A program made the translations under genes and the position numbers. From the NCBI GenBank assembly GCA_022824925.1, contig JAJDYW010000034.1, positions 1-64,000 of the forward strand: a stretch of DNA of 64,000 nt, written 5' to 3'. This DNA comes from Dehalococcoidia bacterium. GTDB taxonomy: Bacteria > Chloroflexota > Dehalococcoidia > Tepidiformales > Tepidiformaceae. Under the pieces are notes generated by a model. It saw nothing but the letters and a program-made list of their open reading frames with translations. It searched no databases and was not told the DNA's origin. Positions 39,404 through 48,907 of this stretch are shown here, in pieces (position 1 is the first letter of the stretch; each line of letters opens with the position of its first letter).

Positions 39404-40507
39404 ATGGCCCGGGGATTGTTCGTGGAGCCGTTCTTCGGGGGGAGCCACCGTGCGTTCGCGGAGGGGCTGGTGGCGCATGGGGGGCACGACCTGCAGCTGC
39501 TGACGCTGCCGGGGCGGGAGTGGCGGCGGCGCATGCGGCTGGGGGCGCAGCTGCTGGCGGGAAGGGCGGCGGAGGTGGAGGGGCCGTTCGACTTCCTGCT
39601 GGTGTCGGACATGCTGGACCTGCCGGCGTTCCTGGCGCTCACGCGACCGCGGTTCGAGCGCGTCCCGGTGCTGCTCTTCATGCACGAGAACCAGCTGACG
39701 TACCCGCGGCTGCGGGGGACGAAGCTGAACTCGTGGTTCGGGCAGATCAACTACCTGTCGGCGCTGGCGGCGGACCGCGTCGCCTTCAACTCCGAGTACC
39801 ACCGGCAGGACTTCCTGGGGGCGCTGGAGCAGCTTGAGCGCCAGCCCAACAACTGGCTGACGACCGGCGGGATCGAGGCGATCCGGGCGAAGAGCACGGT
39901 GCTGCCGGTGGGCGTCGACCTGGCGTCGCTGGGGGAGGGGGCGGCGGAGGGGGTGCGGAGCGGGAGTCCGCTGTTGCTGTGGAACCACCGCTGGGAGTTC
40001 GACAAGTCGCCGGAAGCGTTCGTGCGGACGGTGACGGCGCTGGCGGAGGAGGGGCTCGACTTCCGCGTGGCGGTGGCGGGGGAGCGGGGGGATAACCCGA
40101 GCGCGGCCATGCTGGAACTGCCGGAGCGGCTCGGGGAGCGGCTGGTGCAGTTCGGGCCCGTGGCAGGACGGGAGGGGTACGCGCGCCTGCTGTGGGAGGC
40201 GGATGTGTGCATCAGCACGACGCGGCACGAGTTCTTCGGCATCTCGACGGTCGAGGCGTTGTGGTGCGGGTGCTTCCCGATCGCGCCGCACCGCTACAAC
40301 TACCCGGCGCTCGTCCCGGAGGCGCTGCACGAGCGCTGCCTCTACGGGAAGGAGTCGGAGCTGATGGCGCTCACGCGGGAGGCCATCCGCTCGGCTGCCT
40401 CGGACGCCGATCGGGCGGCGCTGCGCGCCTCGGCGGGGCGGTTCGCGTGGGAGGTGGTGGGGCTGCGGTGGGAGGCGGCGCTGGCGGAGCTCAGCGGGGG
40501 AGCCTGA
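39404..40507 (+). CDS. DUF3524-type glycosyltransferase, tRNA-queuosine alpha-mannosyltransferase-like
   Basis: A 367-aa GT-B enzyme. M-x-x-x-x-F-V-E-P-F-F-G-G-S-H near 5-15, H-E-N-Q-L-T-Y-P near 95-102 and L-L-W-N-H-R-W-E-F-D-K near 195-205 match the family that includes eukaryotic QTMAN (GTDC1), which mannosylates queuosine of tRNA-Asp. The C-terminal F-F-G-I-S-T-V-E-A-L-W-C-G binds the nucleotide sugar. In bacteria its substrate is not settled. It overlaps a convergent gene by 17 bases. Confidence 0.85.
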   Translation: MARGLFVEPFFGGSHRAFAEGLVAHGGHDLQLLTLPGREWRRRMRLGAQLLAGRAAEVEGPFDFLLVSDMLDLPAFLALTRPRFERVPVLLFMHENQLTYPRLRGTKLNSWFGQINYLSALAADRVAFNSEYHRQDFLGALEQLERQPNNWLTTGGIEAIRAKSTVLPVGVDLASLGEGAAEGVRSGSPLLLWNHRWEFDKSPEAFVRTVTALAEEGLDFRVAVAGERGDNPSAAMLELPERLGERLVQFGPVAGREGYARLLWEADVCISTTRHEFFGISTVEALWCGCFPIAPHRYNYPALVPEALHERCLYGKESELMALTREAIRSAASDADRAALRASAGRFAWEVVGLRWEAALAELSGGA

Positions 40508-42089
40508 GGGCGAGCAGGAATCCGGGCTCGCCGAAGCCGACCGGAACCAGCACGGTGTCGCCGGCGACGGCTGGCCAGCCGTTGATGCCGCCGGCCGCCT
40601 GGTGGCCCCAGACGATGTCGCCGGTGTCGCGGTCGAGGGCGAGGATGACGCCGGTGATGACGGAGGTGAAGACGAGGTCGTTCACGACCGTCGCGCCCCC
40701 GAAGGCGTCGCCGGGGAGGTCGGTCTCCCAGAGGATCTCGCCGTTGCTCGCGTCGATGGCGACCATCTGGCTGGGGTGGACGCCGAGGGATGTCCCGACG
40801 CCCTCGGGAACGTCGGGCCTGTACTTCGTGGGGGCGTTCACGACGACCACGTACACTACTCCGTCGGCGACGGCGATGGGGGTGACGACCCCGCCGGCGT
40901 TGCCAGGCATCACCTCGATCTCGCCCTCGAACTCGGTGACGTCATCGTTCTGGTGGAGGCCGACGGGGGTGTCCCAGAGGACCCTTCCGTCGGGGTCGAG
41001 GCCGAACACGCGGCCCAGCTTGCCCGTGCTGATGACGACCGTGCGGCCGTCCTCGAGGGTGGCGAGGGCCGCGAGCACGGCGTCGCGGTCGAAGATGTCG
41101 TGGGGGATGTGCTGGACGCCCCAGCGCAGCTCGCCAGTGGCGATGTCGACGGCGAGGATGGAGTCGGTCCAGCGGTTGTCGCCGGGGCGGCTGGAGCCGA
41201 GTGGATAGCCCTCGGTCCCGGGGTAGGGGTAGGGGTTGGAGGTGCCCCAGTAGGAGACGCCCGCCTCGAGGTCGAGAGCGGGCGGGTACCAGGCGCCGCC
41301 GCCGCTGTTGATGTCCGGGTTCCCCCAGACGTCCTCCGAGAGGATGGTGTTGAAGGACCAGCGCACGTCGCCGGTGGAGGGGTCGAGGGCGTAGAGGGCG
41401 CCGCGGGCGCCGGGCTGGGAGAGGGAGCTCGTGGCGGCGAAGACGGTCCCGCCCGCCACCAGCGGCTGGAAGTTCACGGCGCCGCCGAAGTCGAGGATCT
41501 TCGTGTCCCAGAGGCGTTCCCCGTCGAGGGTGCGGTAGGCGGCGATAGCGTAGCCGCCGAGGTTGGCGAAGACGCAGCCGCCGCCCACCGCGACCCCGCT
41601 GGGTCCGTACGTCCACATCTCGACCCTGTGCATCCAGCGGCGGTTGCCGGTCTCCAGGTCGATGGCATGGACGTTGGTCTGGAGGTCGCCCAGGTAGACG
41701 GTGTTCCCGACGACGATCGGGGTGGTGGCGGCGATGCCGAAGGCGCCGCCGCCGGGCAGCTCGTAGCGCCAGGCCACCTGCAGGCTGCCGACGTTCCCGG
41801 AGTCGATGCTGGAGCCGAAGGTCGCGCGGCTGCCGGCGGGGTCGTAGTTGGCGTGGGGCCAGTCGCCGGGCGCGAACGAGTCGGGGGCGGTGCAGGGGGC
41901 GGGTCGGGCGGCGCCGGCGGTGGGAGAGGGGGTCGCGGGAGCCGGGGTGGCGGTCTCGGCGGTGGGGGTGGCCTCGGACGCGGGAGGCGTGGGGGCGGTG
42001 GTGGGTGCGGGGTCGGGGGCGACGTCGCCGCCACGGCAGGCGGCGAGGAAGAGCGCGGCTGTCGCGAGCGCGGTGGCGCCTTTCCGCAT
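40491..42089 (-). CDS. PQQ-repeat beta-propeller lipoprotein
   Basis: A 532-aa secreted lipoprotein. The signal peptide ends with the lipobox L-A-A-C near 17-20, then a low-complexity Thr/Pro/Ala linker to about 70. The remainder is a PQQ-dependent dehydrogenase/BamB-like propeller with D-L-E-T-G-N-R-R-W, L-D-P-S-T-G-D-V-R-W, V-D-I-A-T-G-E-L-R-W and L-D-R-D-T-G-D-I-V-W repeats. It resembles quinoprotein alcohol dehydrogenases but catalytic residues are not verified. ATG 42089 follows a -10 box by 7 bases. Confidence 0.85.
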   Translation of the reverse strand: MRKGATALATAALFLAACRGGDVAPDPAPTTAPTPPASEATPTAETATPAPATPSPTAGAARPAPCTAPDSFAPGDWPHANYDPAGSRATFGSSIDSGNVGSLQVAWRYELPGGGAFGIAATTPIVVGNTVYLGDLQTNVHAIDLETGNRRWMHRVEMWTYGPSGVAVGGGCVFANLGGYAIAAYRTLDGERLWDTKILDFGGAVNFQPLVAGGTVFAATSSLSQPGARGALYALDPSTGDVRWSFNTILSEDVWGNPDINSGGGAWYPPALDLEAGVSYWGTSNPYPYPGTEGYPLGSSRPGDNRWTDSILAVDIATGELRWGVQHIPHDIFDRDAVLAALATLEDGRTVVISTGKLGRVFGLDPDGRVLWDTPVGLHQNDDVTEFEGEIEVMPGNAGGVVTPIAVADGVVYVVVVNAPTKYRPDVPEGVGTSLGVHPSQMVAIDASNGEILWETDLPGDAFGGATVVNDLVFTSVITGVILALDRDTGDIVWGHQAAGGINGWPAVAGDTVLVPVGFGEPGFLLALRLPR

Positions 42090-42096
42090 GGCCCCG

Positions 42097-42102
42097 AGTG
42101 TA
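42097..42102 (-). promoter_or_regulatory. -10 box TACACT, leaderless arrangement
   Basis: Minus-strand TACACT, 7 bases before the ATG of the PQQ-repeat lipoprotein. Confidence 0.45.
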
Positions 42103-42133
42103 GGCATGGCCGACCGTGACCGCACGGCCCGAC

Positions 42134-42171
42134 TTTCGCTACAAGAGGATCGAGAAAATTTCTCTACGAAA
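42134..42171. promoter_or_regulatory. Nested inverted repeats upstream of sufR, possible operator
   Basis: GAGAAA-A-TTTCTC at 42152-42164 lies inside TTTCG...CGAAA arms at 42134-42138 and 42167-42171. It sits just upstream of the sufR promoter in the divergent space. It is a candidate SufR or Fur binding site by position only. Confidence 0.4.
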
Positions 42172-42185
42172 TGGTGGAAAAACCC

Positions 42186-42214
42186 TTGCCCGTGCCTCGC
42201 GGGGCCCCTACGAT
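42186..42214 (+). promoter_or_regulatory. sufR promoter, leaderless arrangement
   Basis: TTGCCC at 42186-42191, 17-base spacer, TACGAT at 42209-42214, then 6 bases to the ATG of sufR. Both boxes and spacing fit sigma70. Transcription should start at the first codon. Confidence 0.65.
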
Positions 42215-42220
42215 CGATGC

Positions 42221-42892
42221 ATGGAGCGGCATTCGCACGGAACCCGTGAGCGCGTGCTCGAGTACGTCATCGAGCACCACGGCGCGCGCGTGGAAGAGCT
42301 ATCCGAAGCGCTTGGCGTGAAGGTCGCGGCCGTGCGTCGCCACCTGGATCACCTGCGCGCGGACGAGCTGATCGAGTCGCGCCCGGTGAAGCAGGCAACG
42401 GGCCGCCCCTACCTGAGCTGGTACCCCACGCCCAAGGGCGCGGGGGAGGCCCCGCCCGCCTACGCGGACCTGTTCGCGCGGGTCCTCGGGTGGCTGGGCG
42501 AGGAGCACATCGACGAGGCCGTGGCCACGGGCGTGGCCGCCTCGCTCGCCGAGCGCCACCGCGACGAGGTGGCGGGCTCGGAGAGCGGCGAGGACCTCGT
42601 CGAGCACGTGACCGAGAGCCTTCGCCGGGAGGGCATCCTGGAGACGTGGCGGGCGGAGGCGGACGGCTTCCACCTGGTCAACTCCTGCTGCCCGTATCCC
42701 CAGGCGGCGGAGCTCTCGCGGCTGCCGTGCGAGGCCGACCGGCAGGCGATCAGCCTGCTGATCGGCACGGACGTCGAGCAGATCGAGCGGATCGTGGACG
42801 GCTCGCACTGCTGCGAGTTCCTCGTCCAACTGAAGACTGAACACGAACACGAAGGCGCTGCCACGAGCGACGCCGCCGAAGGGAACGCATGA
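42221..42892 (+). CDS. sufR: SufR-like iron-sulfur transcriptional repressor
   Basis: A 223-aa protein. A winged helix-turn-helix near 8-55 (R-V-L-E-Y-V-I-E-H-H ... A-V-R-R-H-L-D-H-L) is followed by a cysteine-rich sensor domain with Cys156, 157, 170, 197 and 198 (N-S-C-C-P-Y and S-H-C-C-E-F). This matches SufR, which binds a 4Fe-4S cluster and represses suf when clusters are sufficient. It overlaps sufC by ATGA. Start ATG 42221 is favoured over GTG 42116 because of the promoter. Confidence 0.9.
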   Translation: MERHSHGTRERVLEYVIEHHGARVEELSEALGVKVAAVRRHLDHLRADELIESRPVKQATGRPYLSWYPTPKGAGEAPPAYADLFARVLGWLGEEHIDEAVATGVAASLAERHRDEVAGSESGEDLVEHVTESLRREGILETWRAEADGFHLVNSCCPYPQAAELSRLPCEADRQAISLLIGTDVEQIERIVDGSHCCEFLVQLKTEHEHEGAATSDAAEGNA

Positions 42893-43647
42893 CCGAAGCA
42901 CCGCTTCTCGAAATCAACGCCCTGCGCGCCAACGTGGCGGGCAAGGAGATCCTCACCGGTCTCAACCTCGAGGTCCGGCCGGGCGAGGTGCACGCCATCA
43001 TGGGGCCGAACGGCTCCGGCAAGAGCACCCTCGCGAACACGCTCATGGGCAACCCCCGCTACGAGGTGACCGGCGGCGAGGTCCGCTTCCTCGGTGAGCT
43101 GCTGGACGGGCTCGCTCCCGACGAGCGCGCCCGCAAGGGCCTCTTCCTCGCCTTCCAGTACCCCGTGGCCGTGCCCGGGGTGACGGTCGTGAACTTCCTC
43201 CGGCAGGCGGTCAACGCCGTGCGCGGCGAGGAAGTCCCCGTGCGCGAGTTCCGCCAGGAGCTGTTCCAGAAGATGGAGTTGCTGAAGGTCGACCGCGACT
43301 TCGCCCGGCGCTACCTGAACGACGGGTTCAGCGGCGGCGAGAAGAAGCGCGCGGAGATGCTGCAGCTGGCGATGCTGCAACCGCGCATGGCGGTGCTGGA
43401 CGAGACCGACTCGGGGCTCGATATCGACGCCCTGCGGACGGTCGCGGACGGCGTGAACACGCTGATGAACGAGAACATGGGCCTGCTGCTGATCACGCAC
43501 TACCAGCGGCTGCTCAACTACATCAAGCCACAGTTCGTACACGTGCTGATCGACGGGCGCATCGTGCGCTCGGGCGGTCCCGAGCTCGCCGAAGAGCTCG
43601 AGGCGAGCGGGTACGACGCCATCGAAGCGGCCGCCTCGACGGCCTGA
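42889..43647 (+). CDS. sufC: SUF system ATPase SufC
   Basis: A 252-aa ABC-type ATPase. Walker [11 protein letters not shown] near 41-50, signature F-S-G-G-E-K-K-R near 145-152, Walker B M-A-V-L-D-E-T-D near 166-173 and H-Y near 204. It powers the SufBCD scaffold. Followed after 11 bases by sufB. Confidence 0.97.
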   Translation: MTEAPLLEINALRANVAGKEILTGLNLEVRPGEVHAIMGPNGSGKSTLANTLMGNPRYEVTGGEVRFLGELLDGLAPDERARKGLFLAFQYPVAVPGVTVVNFLRQAVNAVRGEEVPVREFRQELFQKMELLKVDRDFARRYLNDGFSGGEKKRAEMLQLAMLQPRMAVLDETDSGLDIDALRTVADGVNTLMNENMGLLLITHYQRLLNYIKPQFVHVLIDGRIVRSGGPELAEELEASGYDAIEAAASTA

Positions 43648-43658
43648 GGAGACGAGCT

Positions 43659-45068
43659 ATGACCTCCACACCGGAACAACTGGTCCGCGAGGACGGCTAC
43701 AAGTGGGGCTTCTACGACGAGGAAGAGGCGCTCTTCAAGGCGAACAAGGGGCTCACCCCGGAGATCGTCCAGACGATCTCGGAGATGAAGGACGAACCGC
43801 AGTGGATGCGCGAGTTCCGCCTGAACGCCCTCGAGCGCTTCAACGAGATGGAGAACCCGCCCTGGGGCACGGACCTGCTCAACACGATCGACTTCGACAA
43901 CATCCACTACTTCGTGCGGGCCACCGACCGCGATGAGCGCTCGTGGGACGACGTGCCGGAGTACATCCGCGACACGTTCGACAAGCTCGGCATTCCCGAG
44001 GCGGAGAAGAAGTTCCTCGCCGGGGTGGGCGCGCAGTACGACTCCGAGGTCGTCTACCACAACATCCGCGAGGACCTGGAGAAGCTCGGCGTCGTGTTCC
44101 TGGGCATGGACCAGGGGCTGGCCGAGTACGAGGACATCGTCAAGGAGCACTTCGGCACGGTCATCCCGCCGGGGGACAACAAGTACGCGGCGCTCAACAG
44201 CGCGGTGTGGTCCGGCGGCTCGTTCATCTACGTGCCCAAGGGCGTGAAGGTGGACATCCCGCTGCAGGCCTACTTCCGCATCAACACGGAGAACATGGGC
44301 CAGTTCGAGCGGACGCTGATCATCGCGGATGAGGGCAGCCAGGTGCATTATGTCGAGGGCTGCACGGCGCCGGTGTACAGCAGCGACTCGCTCCACAGCG
44401 CGGTCGTCGAGATCATCGTGAAGAAGGGCGCGCGCGTCCGCTACACGACGATCCAGAACTGGTCGAACAACGTCTTCAACCTGGTCACGAAGCGGGCCGC
44501 GGCCTACGAGGACGCGGTGATGGAGTGGGTCGACGGGAACCTCGGCTCGAAGCTGACGATGAAGTTCCCGAGCGTGTTCCTGATGGAGCCGGGAGCGCAC
44601 GGCGAGATCCTCTCGCTGGCGTTCGCGGGCGAGGGACAGCACCAGGACGCGGGCGGCAAGGTCGTCCACATGGCCCCGGACACGACCTCGACGGTCGTGT
44701 CGAAGTCGCTCAGCAAAGACGGCGGTCGCACGAGCTACCGCGGCCTCCTGAAGGTCTACGAGGGCTGCGACAACGTGCGTTCGAGCGTGCGCTGCGACGC
44801 CCTCCTGCTCGACGAGGAGTCCCGTTCGGACACGTACCCGACGATGGAGGTGGACGCGCCGGACGTGTCCATCGAACACGAGGCGTACGTCTCCAAGCTG
44901 AGCGAGGAGCAGCTGTTCTACCTGCAGAGCCGGGGGCTCTCGGAGGATGCTGCCGCCAAGATGATCGTCAACGGCTTCGTGGAGCCGATCGTGAAGGAGC
45001 TGCCGATGGAGTACGCCGTCGAGCTCAACCGCCTGATCGAGCTGCAGATGGAAGGCGCCATCGGCTAG
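43659..45068 (+). CDS. sufB: SUF scaffold SufB
   Basis: A 469-aa beta-helical scaffold protein. Y-K-W-G-F-Y-D near 15, L-G-I-P-E-A-E-K near 112, a parallel beta-helix and the C-terminal [13 protein letters not shown] near 414 are characteristic. Clusters are built on it. It is second in the operon after sufC. Confidence 0.97.
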   Translation: MTSTPEQLVREDGYKWGFYDEEEALFKANKGLTPEIVQTISEMKDEPQWMREFRLNALERFNEMENPPWGTDLLNTIDFDNIHYFVRATDRDERSWDDVPEYIRDTFDKLGIPEAEKKFLAGVGAQYDSEVVYHNIREDLEKLGVVFLGMDQGLAEYEDIVKEHFGTVIPPGDNKYAALNSAVWSGGSFIYVPKGVKVDIPLQAYFRINTENMGQFERTLIIADEGSQVHYVEGCTAPVYSSDSLHSAVVEIIVKKGARVRYTTIQNWSNNVFNLVTKRAAAYEDAVMEWVDGNLGSKLTMKFPSVFLMEPGAHGEILSLAFAGEGQHQDAGGKVVHMAPDTTSTVVSKSLSKDGGRTSYRGLLKVYEGCDNVRSSVRCDALLLDEESRSDTYPTMEVDAPDVSIEHEAYVSKLSEEQLFYLQSRGLSEDAAAKMIVNGFVEPIVKELPMEYAVELNRLIELQMEGAIG

Positions 45069-45152
45069 GACCGACGAGAGGCCGCGCCACGCGGGGCGGA
45101 GCCGGGAACGGCGATCGCCTGCGCGCCGCGCGTGCAGAGGAGTACGAACCGC

Positions 45153-46385
45153 ATGACATCAGCCCCGAGCACAGCCGCCTCCGCGCTCACGCCCGAGGCG
45201 AGCCGCGCCCTCGGCGAGGCGCTCGGCGACGGAGCTGCCGTGGCCGCCCTGCGCGCGAGCGGCGTGGCGGCGCTCGCGACCGCGGCCATGCCCTCGCCGG
45301 CGCTGGACCGCCCCTGGAAGTACGTCGACCCCGCCGCCCTCACCCTCGACGGCTTCGCGCCCCCGGCCGCGGCGGACGCCGTCGCGATCGGCGGGCCGGA
45401 AGCGGAGGGGCTGACGGTGGCGACCTTCGCCGAGGCCGGCGGGGACGCGCCGGCGCGGCTGGGCGAGGCCGTGCCGTTCGATGGCGACCGGCTCTCGGCC
45501 CTGCACTACGCCTTCCTGGCGGGGGGCGTGCTCGTGGAGGCGAAGGCGAACGCGGAGATCGCGGAGCCGGTGCGGCTCACGCGCGAGTTCACGGGGGCGG
45601 GGTCGCTGGCGACGCCGCACACGCTCGTCGTGGCGGGCCCGAACAGCCGCCTGTCGCTGATCGAGGAGTACCGCTCGACCGACGACCCGCTGGCGGTGCT
45701 GCCGGCGATCGAGCTGCTCGTGGGGCCGGGGGCGGTCGTGCGGTACACGTCGCTGCACCGCTGGGGTGCGCGGACGCGGGTGTTCGCGGCGCAGCGGGCG
45801 GTCACGGAGCGGGACGCCGACGTCCGCAGCCTGAGCGTGGTCACCAGTGGGCGGCTCGTGAAGAGCCACATCACGTCCTCGCTGGAGGGGCGCGGATCGA
45901 GCAGCGAGCTCTACGGGCTCGCCGTGGGGGGCGGGGACGAGCACGCGGACTTCTACACGGTGCAGGACCACGTGGGCGAGGACACGCGCAGCGACCTGCT
46001 GATCAAGTCCGCCCTGGGAGAGCGCTCGCGGGCGGTCTACTACGGGTTGACGAAGGTGGGCCTGGGGGCGCGCCGCGCGGATGCCAACCAGGAGAACCGC
46101 AACCTGCTCCTGAGCCGCACGGCCAAGGCGGACAGCGACCCCGTGCTCGAAATCCTCACGAACGACGTGACCCGCGTCAGCCACGGGGCGACGGCGGGGC
46201 CGGTCGACGAGGAAGAGCTGTTCTACATCCAGTCCCGCGGGCTGACGCTCGAGGGGGCAGTGGGGCTGCTCGTGCGGGGCTTCCTGAGCGAGCCGCTGGA
46301 CCGCTTCGGCCACGACGAGGCCGTGCGCGAAGAGCTGAGCGCCCTCGTCGAGGCGAAGCTGCAGTTGCTGGGAGCGGGCGGGTGA
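45153..46385 (+). CDS. sufD: SUF scaffold SufD
   Basis: A 410-aa SufB paralogue that forms SufBC2D. N-terminal A/E-rich helical region, then beta-helix with E-E-Y-R-S-T-D near 170 and D-E-E-E-L-F-Y-I-Q-S-R-G near 351. ATG 45153 follows an AGAGGAG box; GTG 45132 is a less likely start. It overlaps sufS by GTGA. Confidence 0.95.
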   Translation: MTSAPSTAASALTPEASRALGEALGDGAAVAALRASGVAALATAAMPSPALDRPWKYVDPAALTLDGFAPPAAADAVAIGGPEAEGLTVATFAEAGGDAPARLGEAVPFDGDRLSALHYAFLAGGVLVEAKANAEIAEPVRLTREFTGAGSLATPHTLVVAGPNSRLSLIEEYRSTDDPLAVLPAIELLVGPGAVVRYTSLHRWGARTRVFAAQRAVTERDADVRSLSVVTSGRLVKSHITSSLEGRGSSSELYGLAVGGGDEHADFYTVQDHVGEDTRSDLLIKSALGERSRAVYYGLTKVGLGARRADANQENRNLLLSRTAKADSDPVLEILTNDVTRVSHGATAGPVDEEELFYIQSRGLTLEGAVGLLVRGFLSEPLDRFGHDEAVREELSALVEAKLQLLGAGG

Positions 46386-47632
46386 CGATCGACACGGCCC
46401 GGCTGCGGGAGGACTTCCCCATCCTCGGCCGCGAGGTCAACGGCCATCCGCTGGCGTACCTCGACAACGCCGCGACGACGCAGAAGCCGCGCGCCGTGAT
46501 CGACGCACTGACCCACTACTACGAGACGCAGAACGCCAACATCCACCGGGGCATCCACACGCTCGCCGTCGAGGCGACGGAGGCGTACGAGGGCGTGCGC
46601 GCGAAGGCGGCCCGCCACATCGGCGCGGGGAACCCCGAGGACGTGGTGTTCACGCGCAACACGACGGAGTCCATCAACCTCGTGGCCCGCGCCTGGGGCG
46701 ACGCCAACCTCTCGGAGGGCGACGAGATCGTCCTCACGCTGATGGAGCACCACTCGAACATCGTGCCGTGGCAGCTGCTGGCGGCCCGCACCGGCGCCCA
46801 CCTCCGGTACGCGGACATCGACGCCGAGGGACGGCTGGACCTGGACTCCCTGCGCTCGCTCATCGGGGAGCGCACGAAGCTCGTGAGCGTCACCCACATG
46901 TCCAACGTGCTGGGGACGATCAATCCGATCGCGGAGATCGCGGAGATGGCGCGGGGCGCCGGCGCGCTCCTGCTCGTCGACGGGGCCCAGAGCGCGCCCC
47001 ACCTGCCGGTCGACGTGGAGGCGCTCGGCTGCGACGTGTTCGCCTTCTCCGCGCACAAGATGCTGGGTCCGACGGGCGTCGGCGTGCTCTGGGCGCGGCC
47101 GGGCTTGCTGGAGGCGATGGAGCCGTTCCTGGGGGGCGGCGAGATGATCGCGATCGTGAAGCCGGAGCGGTCGACGTGGGCGGAGGGGCCGCACAAGTTC
47201 GAGGCGGGCACCCCCAACATCGCCGACGTGATCGCCTTCGGGGCGGCGCTGGACTACCTGCACGACCTCGGCATGGCGAACGTGCGGGAGCACGAGAAGC
47301 GCATCACGGGGTACGCCATCGAAACGCTCGAGCGTGCCGGGGGCATCACCGTGCACGGCCCCCGCGACGTGGAGGTGCGTGGCGGGGCCGTCAGCTTCGA
47401 GGTCGAGGGGGTCCATCCGCACGACATCAGCACGATCGTCGACGGGTACGGCGTCGCGATCCGGGCGGGGCACCACTGCGCGCAGCTCCTGATGCGCCGC
47501 CTGGGCGTACCCGCGACGAACCGGGCGAGCTTCTACCTCTACAACGAAGAACGCGAGGTCGATGCGCTGGTGGCGGCGCTCGACGAGGCGAAACGGGTGT
47601 TTGGACGTGTCGAGAGCCGAACCGCAGTTTGA
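46382..47632 (+). CDS. sufS: Cysteine desulfurase SufS
   Basis: A 416-aa group II PLP cysteine desulfurase. Y-L-D-N-A-A-T-T-Q-K-P near 25-35, the PLP-binding S-A-H-K-M near 222-226 and the active-site loop R-A-G-H-H-C-A-Q with its Cys near 364. It overlaps sufU by 26 bases. Confidence 0.97.
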   Translation: MTIDTARLREDFPILGREVNGHPLAYLDNAATTQKPRAVIDALTHYYETQNANIHRGIHTLAVEATEAYEGVRAKAARHIGAGNPEDVVFTRNTTESINLVARAWGDANLSEGDEIVLTLMEHHSNIVPWQLLAARTGAHLRYADIDAEGRLDLDSLRSLIGERTKLVSVTHMSNVLGTINPIAEIAEMARGAGALLLVDGAQSAPHLPVDVEALGCDVFAFSAHKMLGPTGVGVLWARPGLLEAMEPFLGGGEMIAIVKPERSTWAEGPHKFEAGTPNIADVIAFGAALDYLHDLGMANVREHEKRITGYAIETLERAGGITVHGPRDVEVRGGAVSFEVEGVHPHDISTIVDGYGVAIRAGHHCAQLLMRRLGVPATNRASFYLYNEEREVDALVAALDEAKRVFGRVESRTAV

Positions 47633-48074
47633 CGAGCTGTACCGCGAGGTGATCCTCGATCACTACCGGCGTCCCCGGAACGCGGGCTCGCTGGCGGCGC
47701 CCACGCACCAGGCGGAGGGGGCGAACCCCCTCTGCGGCGACGAGATCGAGCTGGACGTGTCGATCGAGGGGGACGTGATCTGCGAGATGGCGTTCCGCGG
47801 GCAGGGTTGCTCGATCAGCCAGTCGAGCGCCTCGATGATGACGGAGCGCGTCTGCGGCGGCACGGTCGAAGAGGCGCATCGGGTGATGGGGCTGTTCGAG
47901 GCGCAGCTGGTGGAATCGGCGGAGCCCGATCCCGCCCTGGGCGACCTCGAAGCCTTGCACGGTGTGGCAAAGTTCCCCGTACGGGTGAAGTGCGCCCTCC
48001 TCTGCTGGAAGGTGCTGCGCGAAGCCCTGCAAACGAACGACAACGAAGCAACGGCGACCCCGAAGGGAGGCTGA
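47607..48074 (+). CDS. sufU: Sulfur-transfer protein SufU
   Basis: A 155-aa zinc-dependent sulfurtransferase that accepts sulfur from SufS. Cys residues lie in N-P-L-C-G-D near 38-43, G-Q-G-C-S-I-S near 63-69 and V-K-C-A-L-L-C-W near 125-132. GTG 47607 is the start; a TTG at 47601 is also in frame. Confidence 0.95.
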   Translation: MSRAEPQFDELYREVILDHYRRPRNAGSLAAPTHQAEGANPLCGDEIELDVSIEGDVICEMAFRGQGCSISQSSASMMTERVCGGTVEEAHRVMGLFEAQLVESAEPDPALGDLEALHGVAKFPVRVKCALLCWKVLREALQTNDNEATATPKGG

Positions 48075-48075
48075 C

Positions 48076-48402
48076 ATGGCCGACACGGAGACAAAGATCC
48101 GACCGACCGACGAGGAGCTGCGGGAGCGCATCCGCGAGGTCAAGGACCCCGAGATCGACATGAGTATCGTCGACCTGGGGCTCGTGTACGAGATCGAGTG
48201 GGACGACGGCACCGTGAACGTTCGCATGACGCTCACGAGCCCGGGCTGTCCGCTCGGCCCGATCATCCGGGGCGCGGTCTACGCCAAGGTGAAGGACCTC
48301 CCGGGCGTCGAGGACGTGGACGTCGAGATCGTGTGGAACCCGCCCTGGGATCCGCGCACGATGGCGAGCGAAGACGTCAAGATGGCGCTCGGGATCTGGT
48401 AG
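48076..48402 (+). CDS. SufT/PaaD-type DUF59 (MIP18-like) protein
   Basis: A 108-aa protein with V-K-D-P-E-I-D near 23-29, S-I-V-D-L-G-L-V-Y near 31-39 and T-S-P-G-C-P-L-G near 55-62, the reactive Cys of the family. It assists iron-sulfur cluster maturation. It is the last of the SUF operon. Confidence 0.92.
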   Translation: MADTETKIRPTDEELRERIREVKDPEIDMSIVDLGLVYEIEWDDGTVNVRMTLTSPGCPLGPIIRGAVYAKVKDLPGVEDVDVEIVWNPPWDPRTMASEDVKMALGIW

Positions 48403-48455
48403 GGGCGCGCACGAAGCCCTTCCCCCACCACCCCGGAGCCCCGCGGGCGCGGCTG

Positions 48456-48461
48456 TAGACT
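48456..48461 (+). promoter_or_regulatory. -10 box TAGACT
   Basis: Ends 11 bases before the Fur-family ATG. No strong -35. It gives the regulator a promoter separate from the suf operon. Confidence 0.45.
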
Positions 48462-48472
48462 AGGCCTGTCCG

Positions 48473-48907
48473 ATGGCGTGCGAACAGGAAACCGCGACGA
48501 CCCTGCGGGAGGCGGGCTTCCGGGTCACCCCCCAGCGTCTGCTCGTGGCCTCCGCACTGCGCCACGCCGGCCGCCACCTGAGCGCCGCCGAGATCGCCGA
48601 CCAGGTACGCGCCGTCTACCCGGTCGTCGACCTGAGCACCGTCTACCGGACGGTGGAGATGCTGAAGCGCCTCCACCTCGCGACGGCGACGGATATGGGC
48701 GGCGACGACCTGCTCTTCGAGTGGTCGGCGGGGGAGGCGCACCACCACCTGATCTGCTCAAGCTGTCGCAAGATGCAGGTGCTCGACCACGAGTACCTTG
48801 AGGGACTGGCCGAGCGCGTGGGACAGGACTTCGGGTTCCAGGCCGACCTCCAGCACTTCGCCATCTTCGGGGTGTGCCGGGACTGCCGGGAGGGGGCGGA
48901 AGCGTGA
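48473..48907 (+). CDS. Fur-family regulator
   Basis: A 144-aa metalloregulator (Fur, PerR or Zur type). Winged helix near 10-75, H-H-H-L-I-C-S-S-C near 91-99 and C-R-D-C near 137-140, the structural zinc and sensor ligands. Which metal it senses is undecided. The next gene glcD starts inside its stop (GTGA), which is an unusual link between iron or peroxide control and glycolate oxidase. Confidence 0.92.
   Translation: MACEQETATTLREAGFRVTPQRLLVASALRHAGRHLSAAEIADQVRAVYPVVDLSTVYRTVEMLKRLHLATATDMGGDDLLFEWSAGEAHHHLICSSCRKMQVLDHEYLEGLAERVGQDFGFQADLQHFAIFGVCRDCREGAEA

Noticed and set aside
44525..46380. Front part of the 1035-aa frame
   Set aside because: Only the C-terminal part (from 46382) is SufS; the front is an out-of-frame shadow of sufB and sufD.
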